From Brevibacillus daliensis (GTDB lineage Bacteria > Bacillota > Bacilli > Brevibacillales > Brevibacillaceae), in contig NZ_JAJISB010000003.1 in assembly GCF_021245735.1 (NCBI RefSeq), forward strand, positions 372,001 to 436,000: a DNA stretch of 64,000 nt, given 5' to 3'. The notes under the pieces were generated by a model. It made no database searches. It was not told the origin of the DNA and saw nothing but the letters and a program-made list of their open reading frames with translations. Made by a program: the position numbers and the translations under genes. This document shows positions 21,442 through 30,865 of the stretch, in pieces. Positions within the stretch are counted from its first letter, which is position 1, and each line of letters opens with the position of its first letter.

Positions 21442-22790
21442 AAGAATATCGGTATGAAAAACAAGGAAAGATTTTACGAGAATTGGACTTTACTCAGGGA
21501 CTAAAAGTCAGCATCTATCAAAGAGCAGTCCAACAAAAGAAGGGGCGAAGGCAAATGGCAATGATAGCAAAAACGGTATCGGGAATAGCTGTTGCAGTTG
21601 CTTTAACAACAGGTGTTACATATAACAGTGATAGTACGGGCGGTCTGAATGGGAGCTCTGTGGAGAGTGTTTTTGCGTTTGAATTATATGATGATGACAA
21701 GATAGACAAGTACGTTGAACAGGGAATGACGGTACCGTATGCGGAAAGTAGGACGGATCAAGGTGTGACGGTAACGGTAACCGACATCTATTATGATGGT
21801 GAGGAAATGTTCATTGGTTATGTAATACGATTACCTGAAAATTGGAAAGGCTCAGAGATCGTTTCTAAAAAGTGGAATCCCAATACGAACATCACTATTA
21901 ACGATGATACGTCTGTTTTTAGATCTGTAAGAGTAGATATGAAGAAGGTAAATGATAACTTGTATGCAGCGGTAGAAAAGCACCGTAGGGAGGGACCGCT
22001 TGTAAAGGAACCATTGCCAGATTCGTTTAAGATAAAATTAGAAGCAACAGAAATTGGTAACATCAAGGGAACAGGGAAATGGAAATGGGAGTTACCATTT
22101 ACGATGCCAAAAGAAGCACAAGAGTATTTACAAACCTTTGAACCTAATGTAAAAGCAGCTTGGAATGATCTATCCATTCAAGTCGACAAAGTACTAAAAA
22201 ATGCATCTACAACCTCAGTGTTCCTAACGGTAGAGGGACCTAAGGAGAAAAGGGAACTTTTACAATTTAATGCATCTAGTGAAAATTCAACAGAAGCCTT
22301 TCAAGTTAAAACAGAAAGACGTCACGATGAAACTAGTTCCAAAATTGAGGTTTGGTGGGACACAAGGCATAAAGAAGAAAGGGCATTGTTATTAAAACCT
22401 TATTTTTTTGACTTTGCTAGAGATTCAGTAGATCTTGAGTTGGAAAATAAATATCCAATAGAAAAGCCATTGGCAGATGGGAGTGCTGTCATTAATAAAG
22501 TGGAATATTTAGCTGAAAAAACATTGGTTCATTATGAATTGAAACAAATAACGAATTATCTGGATCATAATATTTACTCTAATGAGTTAAGACATGAAGA
22601 GGGCTCCCAACTAAAAGGGAAAATAGTACCATCAAATAAAAATTCAATGCAATTTACAGCGGAATTCCCTGCCATTGATCCTAAGCAAAAATCAAGCTTT
22701 GATTTGAGTGTAAACACCAAAGTTGATCTGTCTAAGATAGAAAAGAAAGAAGATAAAAACAAAACGATCTCCATACCTCTTCACCCATAA
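21420..22790 (+). CDS. Membrane anti-sigma factor, DUF4179-type
   Basis: A 456-residue protein whose N-terminal ~45 residues are cytoplasmic and charged, followed by one membrane helix (about residues 46–64) and a long extracytoplasmic beta-rich part. The region just outside the membrane (ESVFAFELYDDDKIDKYVEQG…VTVTDIYYDGEEM) fits the DUF4179 domain common in anti-sigma partners of Firmicute ECF factors. The gene overlaps the sigma gene by 22 bp, ensuring coupled translation. Presumably it holds the sigma factor at the membrane until a surface signal; the signal is unknown. Confidence 0.85.
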   Translation: MDLEKELKEYRYEKQGKILRELDFTQGLKVSIYQRAVQQKKGRRQMAMIAKTVSGIAVAVALTTGVTYNSDSTGGLNGSSVESVFAFELYDDDKIDKYVEQGMTVPYAESRTDQGVTVTVTDIYYDGEEMFIGYVIRLPENWKGSEIVSKKWNPNTNITINDDTSVFRSVRVDMKKVNDNLYAAVEKHRREGPLVKEPLPDSFKIKLEATEIGNIKGTGKWKWELPFTMPKEAQEYLQTFEPNVKAAWNDLSIQVDKVLKNASTTSVFLTVEGPKEKRELLQFNASSENSTEAFQVKTERRHDETSSKIEVWWDTRHKEERALLLKPYFFDFARDSVDLELENKYPIEKPLADGSAVINKVEYLAEKTLVHYELKQITNYLDHNIYSNELRHEEGSQLKGKIVPSNKNSMQFTAEFPAIDPKQKSSFDLSVNTKVDLSKIEKKEDKNKTISIPLHP

Positions 22791-22795
22791 TAAAT

Positions 22796-22835
22796 AACAA
22801 AAGGGCCACTATCCAAAAGAAGTGGTCCTTTTGTT
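22796..22835 (+). terminator. Bidirectional terminator between anti-sigma gene and ypjC
   Basis: AACAAAAGGGCCACT / AGTGGTCCTTTTGTT hairpin between convergent genes; T tracts on both strands. Confidence 0.85.
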
Positions 22836-22853
22836 AACATGCGGATGATTTTC

Positions 22854-23717
22854 TTATGTCTGTCGAAGCGGTTTTTTGTTTTCATCTAAGGTAAAGCCTT
22901 CACCAAGAACTTCATGGACTTCACTTACTATCACGAATGCATGAGGATCAATGCTCGACATCAACTGTTTCACACGAGAAACCTCGTTACGGCTGACAAC
23001 ACAATATACGATCTCTTTATCAGTACCAGAAAATGCACCTTTTCCTTTCAAGATGGTTACCCCACGACCTAATGTCATGATTTCCTGTGCGATTTTTTCA
23101 GGTTGATCTGAGATGATGGTTAATGCCTTGCCTGCATAAGCTCCATCCTGGAAAAAGTCAATCACTCTCGCTGCTATATAGACGCAGACAAGTGTATACA
23201 TCGCATTTGGTACGGAAAGATAGATGAGAGATAAGGCGATTACAAGGATATCCCCCATAAATAGCGTACGTCCCATGCTGATATTAAACTTTTGATTTAA
23301 CAGGCGTGCAATGATATCGATACCACCTGTTGTTCCTCCATAACGAAATATAATACCGAGTCCACAACCAATAAATACACCAGCAAACAAGGCGGCTAAA
23401 AGAGTATCTCCTAATATTTGGTAATCCAGAATCATTCCAAAGACTGAGAGGGAGATGGACAAGGCGATCGTCCCAATTAAGGTGTAAATAAAGCTGGTTC
23501 GACCTAGTAAGCGATAACCAATAAAAAATAAAGGTAAATTAAGCAGGAAATATACTATCCCTTGGTCGACGAAAGGAAACATCAGTTTAATCAGGATACT
23601 AATCCCCGTGATTCCGCCTTCTGCAAGTCCGTTCGGAATATTAAATGCATTAATTCCGAACCCCATAATCATAGAACCTACGATAATTGCCAAAATGCTT
23701 TTTACGTGAATGTTCAT
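22854..23717 (-). CDS. ypjC: YitT family membrane protein (YpjC)
   Basis: A 287-residue protein with five or six membrane helices (the YitT/DUF161 region) and a cytoplasmic C-terminal DUF2179 domain (DKEIVYCVVSRNEVSRVKQLMSSIDPHAFV). Typical segments are GINAFNIPNGLAEGGITG near the N-terminus and FRYGGTTGGIDI. It has the same orientation and place as ypjC in Bacillus and is divergent from mazG. Transport function suspected for the family, not established. Confidence 0.88.
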   Translation of the reverse strand: MNIHVKSILAIIVGSMIMGFGINAFNIPNGLAEGGITGISILIKLMFPFVDQGIVYFLLNLPLFFIGYRLLGRTSFIYTLIGTIALSISLSVFGMILDYQILGDTLLAALFAGVFIGCGLGIIFRYGGTTGGIDIIARLLNQKFNISMGRTLFMGDILVIALSLIYLSVPNAMYTLVCVYIAARVIDFFQDGAYAGKALTIISDQPEKIAQEIMTLGRGVTILKGKGAFSGTDKEIVYCVVSRNEVSRVKQLMSSIDPHAFVIVSEVHEVLGEGFTLDENKKPLRQT

Positions 23718-23893
23718 GTTGAAAATTCACTCCTTATTAGAGAGATTCAGACTTGCTCACAGGAAGGTTTTTCATGATGTTTATTTGTGATACACTTTAT
23801 TGTAACGGTTTTTTTGCTAATGTGTATCAATGAACTGTTTTGTTTCGGAATTGTAATGGGAACTATATTGCAACTCGTAAGCAGGAGGGTGAA

Positions 23894-24226
23894 ATGGGAA
23901 AAGATAAATCGTTGCAAGAGATCCAGCAAGAAGTTGATCAGTATATCTCACAATTTAAAGAAGGCTATTTTTCACCTTTATCCATGATGGCTAGAATGAC
24001 CGAGGAAGTTGGAGAGTTAGCGAGGGAAATAAACCATTACTATGGAGAAAAACCCAAAAAAACCGAAGAAAAAGAGAAAACAGTAGAAGAGGAGTTAGGT
24101 GACGTTTTTTTTATTGTTCTCTGTTTTGCCAACTCATTAAACATTAATCTTGAAGAAGCTTTTGATCGAATTATGCACAAGTTCCAGACAAGAGATAAAG
24201 ATAGATGGACTAGAATTGAGGAGTAG
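23894..24226 (+). CDS. ypjD: MazG-like nucleotide pyrophosphohydrolase (YpjD)
   Basis: A 110-residue all-alpha NTP pyrophosphohydrolase of the MazG family, likely cleaving (d)NTPs to monophosphates for pool cleaning. The metal-binding motif is ARMTEEVGELAREINH (E-E-x2-E) and the later EEELGDVFFIVLCFAN (E-x2-D). The frame is open from 23840, but ATG 23894 follows AGGAGGGTGA and gives the family length. It is 6 bp from dapB, as in Bacillus. Confidence 0.93.
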   Translation: MGKDKSLQEIQQEVDQYISQFKEGYFSPLSMMARMTEEVGELAREINHYYGEKPKKTEEKEKTVEEELGDVFFIVLCFANSLNINLEEAFDRIMHKFQTRDKDRWTRIEE

Positions 24227-24232
24227 ATACAT

Positions 24233-25042
24233 ATGGAAATAAATAGAAATATCACGGTAGCAGTAGCTGGAGCAAAAGGAAGAATGGGGCAAGAGGTTGT
24301 AAAAATGCTTCAGGATGATCCAACACTAACATTCGTAGTAGGTATTGACCCCAAAATTGCAGGACAGGACGTTGGAGAAGTTATCGGAGGGAAACCTCTT
24401 GGTGTACCAATGATGAATTCTCTTGAGGAAGCACTTCGTACCTATAAGCCGGATGTATTAGTTGATTTTACAACGCCTCATCATGTATATGATAACATCC
24501 GCACATCACTTGCACATGGTGTTCGACCAGTGGTAGGAACAACTGGATTGTCGCCAGAACAACTAGCTGAGCTTACAGAGCTAAGCACTCAATCTAAAAT
24601 AGGGGTTATTATTGCTCCTAACTTCGCTATTGGGGCGATTTTATGTATGAAATTTGCCAGTATGGCAGCTAAATACATGCCACATGTTGAAATCATTGAG
24701 CTTCATCATGATCGCAAGCTGGATGCGCCGAGTGGAACGGCCATTAAAACGGCTGAAATGATTGCCGAAACAAGAAAAGAACTAAAGCAAGGACATCCAG
24801 ATGAAGAGGAAATTTTCGAAGGGGCAAGAGGGGCCGATTATCATGGGTTCCGTATTCATAGTGTACGCTTACCAGGGATGGTCGCACATCAGGAAGTATT
24901 ATTTGGTGCGACAGGGCAAACTTTATCGATTCGTCATGACTCAATTAACCGTGAATCTTTTATGCCTGGAGTGCAAATGGCGATTAAGGCTGTTGTAAAT
25001 TTGGATACGTTGGTATATGGATTAGAGCATATTATTGACTAA
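24233..25042 (+). CDS. dapB: 4-hydroxy-tetrahydrodipicolinate reductase
   Basis: A 269-residue DapB of the lysine/diaminopimelate and dipicolinate route. The N-terminal Rossmann motif is VAGAKGRMGQEVVKML; the catalytic segment is EIIELHHDRKLDAPSGTA with the active His pair and Lys; DFTTPHHVYDN and GTTGLS are conserved cofactor contacts. In a spore former its product also leads to dipicolinate. Genes dapB–mgsA–bshB1–bshA–cca–birA follow in close succession. Confidence 0.97.
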   Translation: MEINRNITVAVAGAKGRMGQEVVKMLQDDPTLTFVVGIDPKIAGQDVGEVIGGKPLGVPMMNSLEEALRTYKPDVLVDFTTPHHVYDNIRTSLAHGVRPVVGTTGLSPEQLAELTELSTQSKIGVIIAPNFAIGAILCMKFASMAAKYMPHVEIIELHHDRKLDAPSGTAIKTAEMIAETRKELKQGHPDEEEIFEGARGADYHGFRIHSVRLPGMVAHQEVLFGATGQTLSIRHDSINRESFMPGVQMAIKAVVNLDTLVYGLEHIID

Positions 25043-25114
25043 GTACGTAACTTTGGTGTTTGCTAAGAGCAAAGGATGATCTGAGACATACTGTTTGAGA
25101 GGAGCGATCAAAGC

Positions 25115-25510
25115 ATGAATATTGCACTGATTGCGCATGACGAGAAGAAGGAAGAAATGGTTAATCTAGCATTGGCATACCAACTTATACTAGAGAACCA
25201 TAATTTGTATTCGACAGGAACCACTGGTCTTCGGATCATGGAAAACACATCATTACAAGTACAACGCTTTTTGTCAGGACCACTTGGAGGAGATCAACAG
25301 ATTGGTGCAATGATCGCCCAGAACAACATGGATGTCGTAATTTTTCTTCGAGATCCATTATGCGCTCAGCCGCATGAGCCAGATATTCAAGCTCTTCTGC
25401 GTCTATGTGATGTACATCGAATTCCTGTTGCTACCAATTTGGCTACTGCTGAAATCTTGCTGAAAGCCCTCGAACAAGGTAACATAGCTTGGCGGGAGGC
25501 TATAAAATAA
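25115..25510 (+). CDS. mgsA: Methylglyoxal synthase
   Basis: A 131-residue enzyme turning dihydroxyacetone phosphate into methylglyoxal. Seen are [15 protein letters not shown] (N-terminal Asp/His-containing motif), STGTTGLRI (phosphate loop), [12 protein letters not shown] and [17 protein letters not shown] with the catalytic Asp. RBS GAGAGGAGCG. Overflow bypass of glycolysis; its bacillithiol-gene neighbours are logical since bacillithiol takes part in methylglyoxal detoxification. Confidence 0.97.
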   Translation: MNIALIAHDEKKEEMVNLALAYQLILENHNLYSTGTTGLRIMENTSLQVQRFLSGPLGGDQQIGAMIAQNNMDVVIFLRDPLCAQPHEPDIQALLRLCDVHRIPVATNLATAEILLKALEQGNIAWREAIK

Positions 25511-25520
25511 GGAGCGTTTT

Positions 25521-26246
25521 ATGATGGAAGACAGAATTGAGTATAGGAATGAGCATCAGATAGATATTCTTGCGATCGGTGCTCATCCAGATGATGTTGA
25601 AATAGGTGCATCTGGAGCATTACTGCTAGCCGCCAAACAAGGAAAGCGGACAGGCATCCTAGATTTAACTCTAGCAGAACTCTCCTCAAATGGTACAGTA
25701 GAAACAAGACAACAGGAGGCTGCAGTAGCAGCACAACGACTTGGGTTATATGCCAGGTATCAGCATAATATCCCAGATAGAGGATTGGAAACACATCGCG
25801 AGGCTGCCATCGCCAAAGTTGTGGAAATGATTCGGTTGACCAGGCCACAAATAGTACTGGCTCCCTATTGGGAGGATCGCCATCCTGATCATGGTAGTAT
25901 CAGTCATATTGTAAAAGAGGCTGTTTTTTCAGCTGGGATCAGAAAATATGCAAGTGAACAACATCTTGAGGCATACCGTCCTTCTCATTTTTATTATTAT
26001 TTTATCAACAGTACGGCAAAACCTGATTTTGTGATCAACATTTCAGACGTTTTTCAAGAGAAAATAGAAGTACTTCGTGCTTATTCCAGCCAATTTGAAA
26101 AGCTTGAAGGCAGTGTCAGTACTCCGTTGACCAATGGTTACCTGGAATCGGTTGAATATAGAGAGCGCTTGTTTGGTCAACAAACGAATGTAGAATTTGC
26201 AGAAGGATATAAAACATCTTCTCCTCTTGTTCTCTCATCTTTTTGA
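25521..26246 (+). CDS. bshB1: Bacillithiol biosynthesis deacetylase BshB1
   Basis: A 241-residue LmbE/PIG-L zinc deacetylase that removes the acetyl group from GlcNAc-malate in bacillithiol synthesis. The zinc motif AIGAHPDDVEIGASG (H-P-D-D) is at residues ~17–31 and the third ligand lies in PYWEDRHPDHGS. Two ATGs (25521 and 25524) follow TAAGGAGCG. It is followed by bshA, the previous step of the same pathway. Confidence 0.95.
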   Translation: MMEDRIEYRNEHQIDILAIGAHPDDVEIGASGALLLAAKQGKRTGILDLTLAELSSNGTVETRQQEAAVAAQRLGLYARYQHNIPDRGLETHREAAIAKVVEMIRLTRPQIVLAPYWEDRHPDHGSISHIVKEAVFSAGIRKYASEQHLEAYRPSHFYYYFINSTAKPDFVINISDVFQEKIEVLRAYSSQFEKLEGSVSTPLTNGYLESVEYRERLFGQQTNVEFAEGYKTSSPLVLSSF

Positions 26247-26310
26247 CAGCATGATTAACAGTGGAGGGTAAGTCTACCCGAAGTTTATACATAAGAGTGG
26301 GGGAAATAAA

Positions 26311-27429
26311 ATGAACATCGGTATAACATGCTATCCATCACTGGGTGGGTCCGGTGTTGTTGCCACCGAATTAGGAAAATTATTGGCAGAGCGGGGACAT
26401 AACGTACATTTTATTACTGCGGGGATGCCTTTTCGGTTGGGTCAATTTCATCCTAATATTTTCTTCCACGAGGTGGAGGTTAATCAGTACGATGTGTTTA
26501 AGCATCCGCCCTATGATTTAACCTTAGCAAATCGGATGGCTCAAGTTGCAGAAACAGAAAAACTGGACCTTTTACATGTTCATTACGCCGTCCCTCATGC
26601 ACTGTGTGCTTATTTGGCAAAGCAGATGGTAGGAGATCATCTGAAGATCATGACTACTCTGCATGGTACAGATATAACTGTTCTTGGATATGATCCTGGT
26701 CTACGTGATATGATTCGATTTGGAATAGAAAAGAGTGATATCGTAACAGCGGTTTCCAAAGACCTGATCAGGGAAACGAAAGAAGTGCTGCAAGTAGATA
26801 AACCAATCGAACTGGTATATAACTTTGTGGATAAAAGGCGTTATTCTAAAAAGGATGTTCATGAATGGCGTGCAAAATTTGCTCCACAAGGCGAAAAAAT
26901 CATTATGCACATTTCAAATTTTCGTCCAGTTAAACGTGTCCAGGATGTTGTGATGATTTTCAGAGAGTTACATAAGAAGGTGCCTTCTAAATTAATATTA
27001 ATCGGCGAGGGTCCTGAGCAATCCAGCATTCGACAATTAATTAAAGAAAACGATTTGTGTGAAGATGTTATCTTTTTGGGTAAACAAGATGATGTTGCGG
27101 AGGTTCTTTCCTTAGCAGATCTAATGATACTCCCTTCGGAAAAGGAAAGCTTTGGACTTGTTGCTTTAGAAGCAATGGCATGTGGTGTACCTGTAATTGC
27201 ATCAAACGCAGGAGGATTACCGGAGGTCGTGGTACATGGGAAGTCGGGATTCCTGTGTGAAATTGGAGAAACTGATAAAATGGCTCATTTCGCTATTCAA
27301 TTATTGTCAGATGAAGAGATGTATCAAACATTTAGCGATGAGGCGTTACGCCGTTCTCAAGAGAAGTTTAGCCATGAACAAATTACTCTGCAATATGAGG
27401 CATTGTATTATAAATTGTGTAAGGAATAA
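26311..27429 (+). CDS. bshA: N-acetyl-alpha-D-glucosaminyl L-malate synthase BshA
   Basis: A 372-residue GT4 glycosyltransferase that joins UDP-GlcNAc to L-malate, the first step of bacillithiol synthesis. Features are the N-terminal GITCYPSLGGSGVVATELG, TTLHGTDITVLG and the C-terminal nucleotide-sugar motif ESFGLVALEAMACGVPVIAS. RBS GTGGGGGAAA. It follows bshB1 in one probable operon. Confidence 0.96.
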   Translation: MNIGITCYPSLGGSGVVATELGKLLAERGHNVHFITAGMPFRLGQFHPNIFFHEVEVNQYDVFKHPPYDLTLANRMAQVAETEKLDLLHVHYAVPHALCAYLAKQMVGDHLKIMTTLHGTDITVLGYDPGLRDMIRFGIEKSDIVTAVSKDLIRETKEVLQVDKPIELVYNFVDKRRYSKKDVHEWRAKFAPQGEKIIMHISNFRPVKRVQDVVMIFRELHKKVPSKLILIGEGPEQSSIRQLIKENDLCEDVIFLGKQDDVAEVLSLADLMILPSEKESFGLVALEAMACGVPVIASNAGGLPEVVVHGKSGFLCEIGETDKMAHFAIQLLSDEEMYQTFSDEALRRSQEKFSHEQITLQYEALYYKLCKE

Positions 27430-27482
27430 GAAAGAGATTAGAGGTAAAACATGCCTAGCCAAGCTAGCCAGGGGGCAAAGAA

Positions 27483-28709
27483 GTGAGAGAAACAGCGAAA
27501 TTATTAATTAAATCCTTGGAAAAAAACGGATACGAAGCTTATTTTGTCGGGGGCTGTGTTCGCGACTGGTTATTACATCGACCTGTCCACGATATTGATA
27601 TTTGTACAAATGCACTTCCTGAGGATATCATGCGTATTTTTCCTGACCACATACCAACCGGATTGAAGCATGGTACGATTACGGTAAAAATGAATGGTGG
27701 ATTTTTCGAAGTCACTACATTCCGAACAGATGGTATGTATGATGACCATCGAAGACCAACAGAGGTCTATTATGTGAAAAGTATCGTGGAGGATTTGGCA
27801 CGACGTGATTTTACGATTAATGCCATGGCGATGACTCAGTCAAAAGAGGTAATCGACCCATTTTTTGGAGCTAATGACTTAAACGATCGTTTAATACGTG
27901 CAGTTGGTAATGCTTCTAGAAGGTTTGAAGAAGATGCCTTGCGATTGGTTCGAGGGGTAAGGTTTGCCGCGCAGCTTGGCTTTCGAATAGAAGAAGAGAC
28001 ACAAAAAGCTATGCAGGAGAAATCGGGCCTGCTGGCTTATATTGCTATGGAACGGATACGTGAAGAGTGTAACAAGATCATTGGTAGTAAACATCCTGAA
28101 AAAGCATTTGAAGCTAGTGAAGTTACTAATCTCTTTCAGGCTTTCCCGTTATTGGATCGGATTTTTGGACATTCATGGAACTTTCTGTGGAGACTTCAAA
28201 GCCTGCAAAATCTAGAGCAAAAATGGATGTTCTTGATGTACGGTGCTACTTTTACGGCCTCCGAAATTGAGGAATGCTGTCAGTTTCTCAAGATGTCCCG
28301 TAAGGAAAAAGAGAGTATAACGACATTAGGTAAATTAGTAGATCAGTATCAAGTAAAATGGGATCAACCTAAACAGCTTCCATGGAAACAGTTGTTAATG
28401 AATGTTGGATATGACCTTTGTCAGGATTTAGAACAGCTGATCCACGCAATTTGGTTTACAAAGCAACAGGAGATTCCTGATAAGAGTGTTACTGTTATTT
28501 ATAATGAAATGTCAGTCCAAAATATCAAAGATTTAATGATCACTGGAGCTGATATCGTTTCATTACGAACCGAAAGACCCGGTAGCTGGGTACACGAAAC
28601 CTTGCAACACTTGTTCCAGCAAGCCGTGCTCTATGATTTGAAAAATGAACGGAATATCCTGTTAGTAGAAGCTGAACGTTACTTGGAGCGTATCGATCAA
28701 TCGAAATAA
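27483..28709 (+). CDS. cca: CCA tRNA nucleotidyltransferase
   Basis: A 408-residue class II CCA-adding enzyme, repairing tRNA 3' ends. Catalytic motif: FVGGCVRDWLLHRPVHDIDI with the D-x-D pair; then FRTDGMYDD, RRDFTINAMA and EDALRLVRGVRFAAQLGF, the RNA-binding and template motifs. Start GTG after a GGGGGC-containing leader, 53 bp after bshA. Place between bshA and birA as in Bacillus. Confidence 0.95.
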   Translation: MRETAKLLIKSLEKNGYEAYFVGGCVRDWLLHRPVHDIDICTNALPEDIMRIFPDHIPTGLKHGTITVKMNGGFFEVTTFRTDGMYDDHRRPTEVYYVKSIVEDLARRDFTINAMAMTQSKEVIDPFFGANDLNDRLIRAVGNASRRFEEDALRLVRGVRFAAQLGFRIEEETQKAMQEKSGLLAYIAMERIREECNKIIGSKHPEKAFEASEVTNLFQAFPLLDRIFGHSWNFLWRLQSLQNLEQKWMFLMYGATFTASEIEECCQFLKMSRKEKESITTLGKLVDQYQVKWDQPKQLPWKQLLMNVGYDLCQDLEQLIHAIWFTKQQEIPDKSVTVIYNEMSVQNIKDLMITGADIVSLRTERPGSWVHETLQHLFQQAVLYDLKNERNILLVEAERYLERIDQSK

Positions 28710-28772
28710 AAAAAACAATCATTACAGCTAGAAACCCAAAAGAGGGTTATTACGTACTAGGGGAGGAAGCTG

Positions 28773-29750
28773 ATGAATATCAAGCAAGAAATACTGAGAG
28801 CATTTCGTTCGCATCCAGATGATTTTATCTCAGGGGAGTTTCTTAGCCAGAACTGCAATTGTACGCGTGCTGCGGTCTGGAAACATATAGAGGAGTTAAG
28901 ACAGGATGGGTATGAATTCGAAGCGGTTCGAAAATCGGGTTATCGATTGATTTCGTCGCCCGATTACGTATCAGCAGAAGAAATTTTATCATTAATGAAG
29001 ACGGAAGTGATTGGTCAAAATATCGTATCCTACGATTCTGTACCAACTACCCAAACGATTGCCCACGATGTAGCAGCTCAAGGCGCACCAGAGGGCACGA
29101 TTATTATAGCGAATGAGCAGACGGGATCAAAAGGACGATTTGGCCGTGTATGGCATTCGCCGGCAAATACAGGGATTTGGATGAGTATGATTCTTCGACC
29201 CGTTATACAAATAGGCAGATCTCCGCAGATGACACTGGTAACGGCAGTAGCTATGGCTAAAACCATCCAGGAATATGATATTGATGTTAAAATCAAATGG
29301 CCAAATGATGTGTTTGTAAGCGGAAAAAAAGTTTGTGGTATTTTGACCGAATTAAACGCAGAGGCTGACGGAATCAATTACCTCGTGATAGGAATTGGAA
29401 TTAATGTCAATACACAAGCGGATGACATTCCTGAGGAATTCAAAGATATAGCAACTTCACTTCGCATTGCAAAAGGTGAGCCAATCAGACGTGCAACTTT
29501 TATCCAATCTTTTTGCCTTCACTTTGAGCAAATGTATCTGGAATATATTCAGAATGGATTTGGAAGCATTAAAGAAGAATGGGAAGCGTTATCTATGTCA
29601 TTAAATCGTCGAGTTACTGTTCGTACCCTGCAAAAAGTGGTAGAGGGTGAAGCGACAGGATTGAATGATGAAGGTGTTCTACTTGTCCGAGATGATGAAG
29701 GTGGAGTTCACAGAGTATATTCTGCTGATATTGAGTATAGCGAGAGTTAG
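28773..29750 (+). CDS. birA: Biotin–[acetyl-CoA carboxylase] ligase / biotin operon repressor
   Basis: A 325-residue bifunctional BirA. Residues 1–65 form a winged helix (GEFLSQNCNCTRAAVWKHIEELR), so it should also act as a biotin-responsive repressor. The ligase domain has ANEQTGSKGRFGRVWHSP (biotin/adenylate loop, G-R-x-G-R), IKWPNDVFVSGKKVCGIL and a small C-terminal SH3-like domain (VEGEATGLNDEGVLLV). RBS GGGGAGGAAG. Confidence 0.96.
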   Translation: MNIKQEILRAFRSHPDDFISGEFLSQNCNCTRAAVWKHIEELRQDGYEFEAVRKSGYRLISSPDYVSAEEILSLMKTEVIGQNIVSYDSVPTTQTIAHDVAAQGAPEGTIIIANEQTGSKGRFGRVWHSPANTGIWMSMILRPVIQIGRSPQMTLVTAVAMAKTIQEYDIDVKIKWPNDVFVSGKKVCGILTELNAEADGINYLVIGIGINVNTQADDIPEEFKDIATSLRIAKGEPIRRATFIQSFCLHFEQMYLEYIQNGFGSIKEEWEALSMSLNRRVTVRTLQKVVEGEATGLNDEGVLLVRDDEGGVHRVYSADIEYSES

Positions 29751-29789
29751 AATCATCTGTTATACTTCAGCTGAAGGCCATATCCATTA

Positions 29790-29942
29790 GGACTGGCACT
29801 TCAAAAGAGGAATGAAACAAGTTAATAGTATCAAAAAAATCTGCTCCAAGCCTGTGAGGACCGAGACAGAAGGAACGAATCCGGTACGTATTTTATTAAT
29901 GCTGGTTACTAATGCCTTCGCACGCGGTGCGAAGGTTTTTTT
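29790..29942 (+). promoter_or_regulatory. Structured leader upstream of panB ending in a terminator
   Basis: The non-coding stretch before panB ends in a strong intrinsic terminator (CCTTCGCAC / GTGCGAAGG, then seven T; 29915–29942), so transcription from upstream stops in a leader. In Bacillus subtilis and relatives panB is preceded by the pan RNA motif. I could not fold or align this leader reliably, so the pan identity is inference from place; no T-box sequence (GGTGG-type) is seen. Confidence 0.4.
29915..29942 (+). terminator. Terminator in the panB leader
   Basis: 9-bp GC-rich perfect stem with a 3-base loop and a run of seven T, 62 bases before the preferred panB start. Confidence 0.85.
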
Positions 29943-30004
29943 GCGTACATAATAACGGACCAGTACTGTTTTGGTAACAGGTAGGGGACATGGGGGATTC
30001 GAAC

Positions 30005-30865
30005 ATGCAAACCTGTAAGCCTGTAACAACATCTACTTTGAGACAAATGAAGACCAAAAAGGAACAAATTGCAATGCTTACTGCCTATGACTATCCATCT
30101 GCAAAGCTAGCGGAACAAGCAGGAGTGGATATGATTTTGGTGGGCGATTCTCTTGGTATGGTGGTCTTAGGTTATGATTCAACAGTATCCGTAACCATGG
30201 ATGACATGGTTCACCATACGAAAGCGGTAACAAGAGCAGTAACAAGAGCGTTTGTTGTTGCTGATATGCCTTTTCTTACTTGTCATGGGTCGGTGGATCA
30301 AGCAATCATGCACGCTGGTAGACTCATTCAGGAAGGGAATGCAAAGGCAGTTAAAATGGAAGGTGGTCAAGAGATTGTCCCTATTGTAAAAAGATGTACA
30401 CTGGCAGGAATTCCAGTCATGGGACATCTTGGGTTGACCCCTCAATCTGTTCATCAATTAGGCGGTTATAAGGTACAGGGTAAGGATATTGAATCGGCAA
30501 AACAACTGATTACAGATGCCAAAGCATTAGAAGAGGCTGGTGCATTTGCAATCGTTCTGGAATGTGTTCCACGAGAAGTGACTGCCAAGGTAACAGAAGC
30601 GTTGGAAATACCGGTTATTGGAATTGGTGCAGGCGCAGATTGTGATGGTCAGGTGTTAGTTTTTCATGACGTACTCTCCTATGCCTCCAATATTCAACCT
30701 AAATTTGCAAAAAGCTATGCAAATATTGGAGAAACAATTCAAACAGCCATTGAAAATTATGTAAATGAAGTAAAGGCTCAACATTTCCCTCGACCTGAAC
30801 ATACCTTTCATGCTTCTGAAGAAACAGTTACGCAGCTGTATGGAAAAGAGGGCCAAAAATGCTAA
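30005..30865 (+). CDS. panB: 3-methyl-2-oxobutanoate hydroxymethyltransferase (ketopantoate)
   Basis: A 286-residue PanB, first step of pantothenate synthesis. Conserved: MLTAYDYPSAKLAEQAG, ILVGDSLGMVVLGY, AVKMEGG, PVMGHLGLTPQS and IGIGAGADCDGQVLVFHD. The frame also opens at 29990, but ATG 30005 has GGGGGA at ideal spacing while 29990 has its site too close. It overlaps panC by 7 bp. Confidence 0.96.
   Translation: MQTCKPVTTSTLRQMKTKKEQIAMLTAYDYPSAKLAEQAGVDMILVGDSLGMVVLGYDSTVSVTMDDMVHHTKAVTRAVTRAFVVADMPFLTCHGSVDQAIMHAGRLIQEGNAKAVKMEGGQEIVPIVKRCTLAGIPVMGHLGLTPQSVHQLGGYKVQGKDIESAKQLITDAKALEEAGAFAIVLECVPREVTAKVTEALEIPVIGIGAGADCDGQVLVFHDVLSYASNIQPKFAKSYANIGETIQTAIENYVNEVKAQHFPRPEHTFHASEETVTQLYGKEGQKC

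Noticed and set aside
29790-29942. T-box riboswitch before panB
   Set aside because: The conserved T-box (GGTGG-containing) sequence is absent; the terminator alone is not enough.
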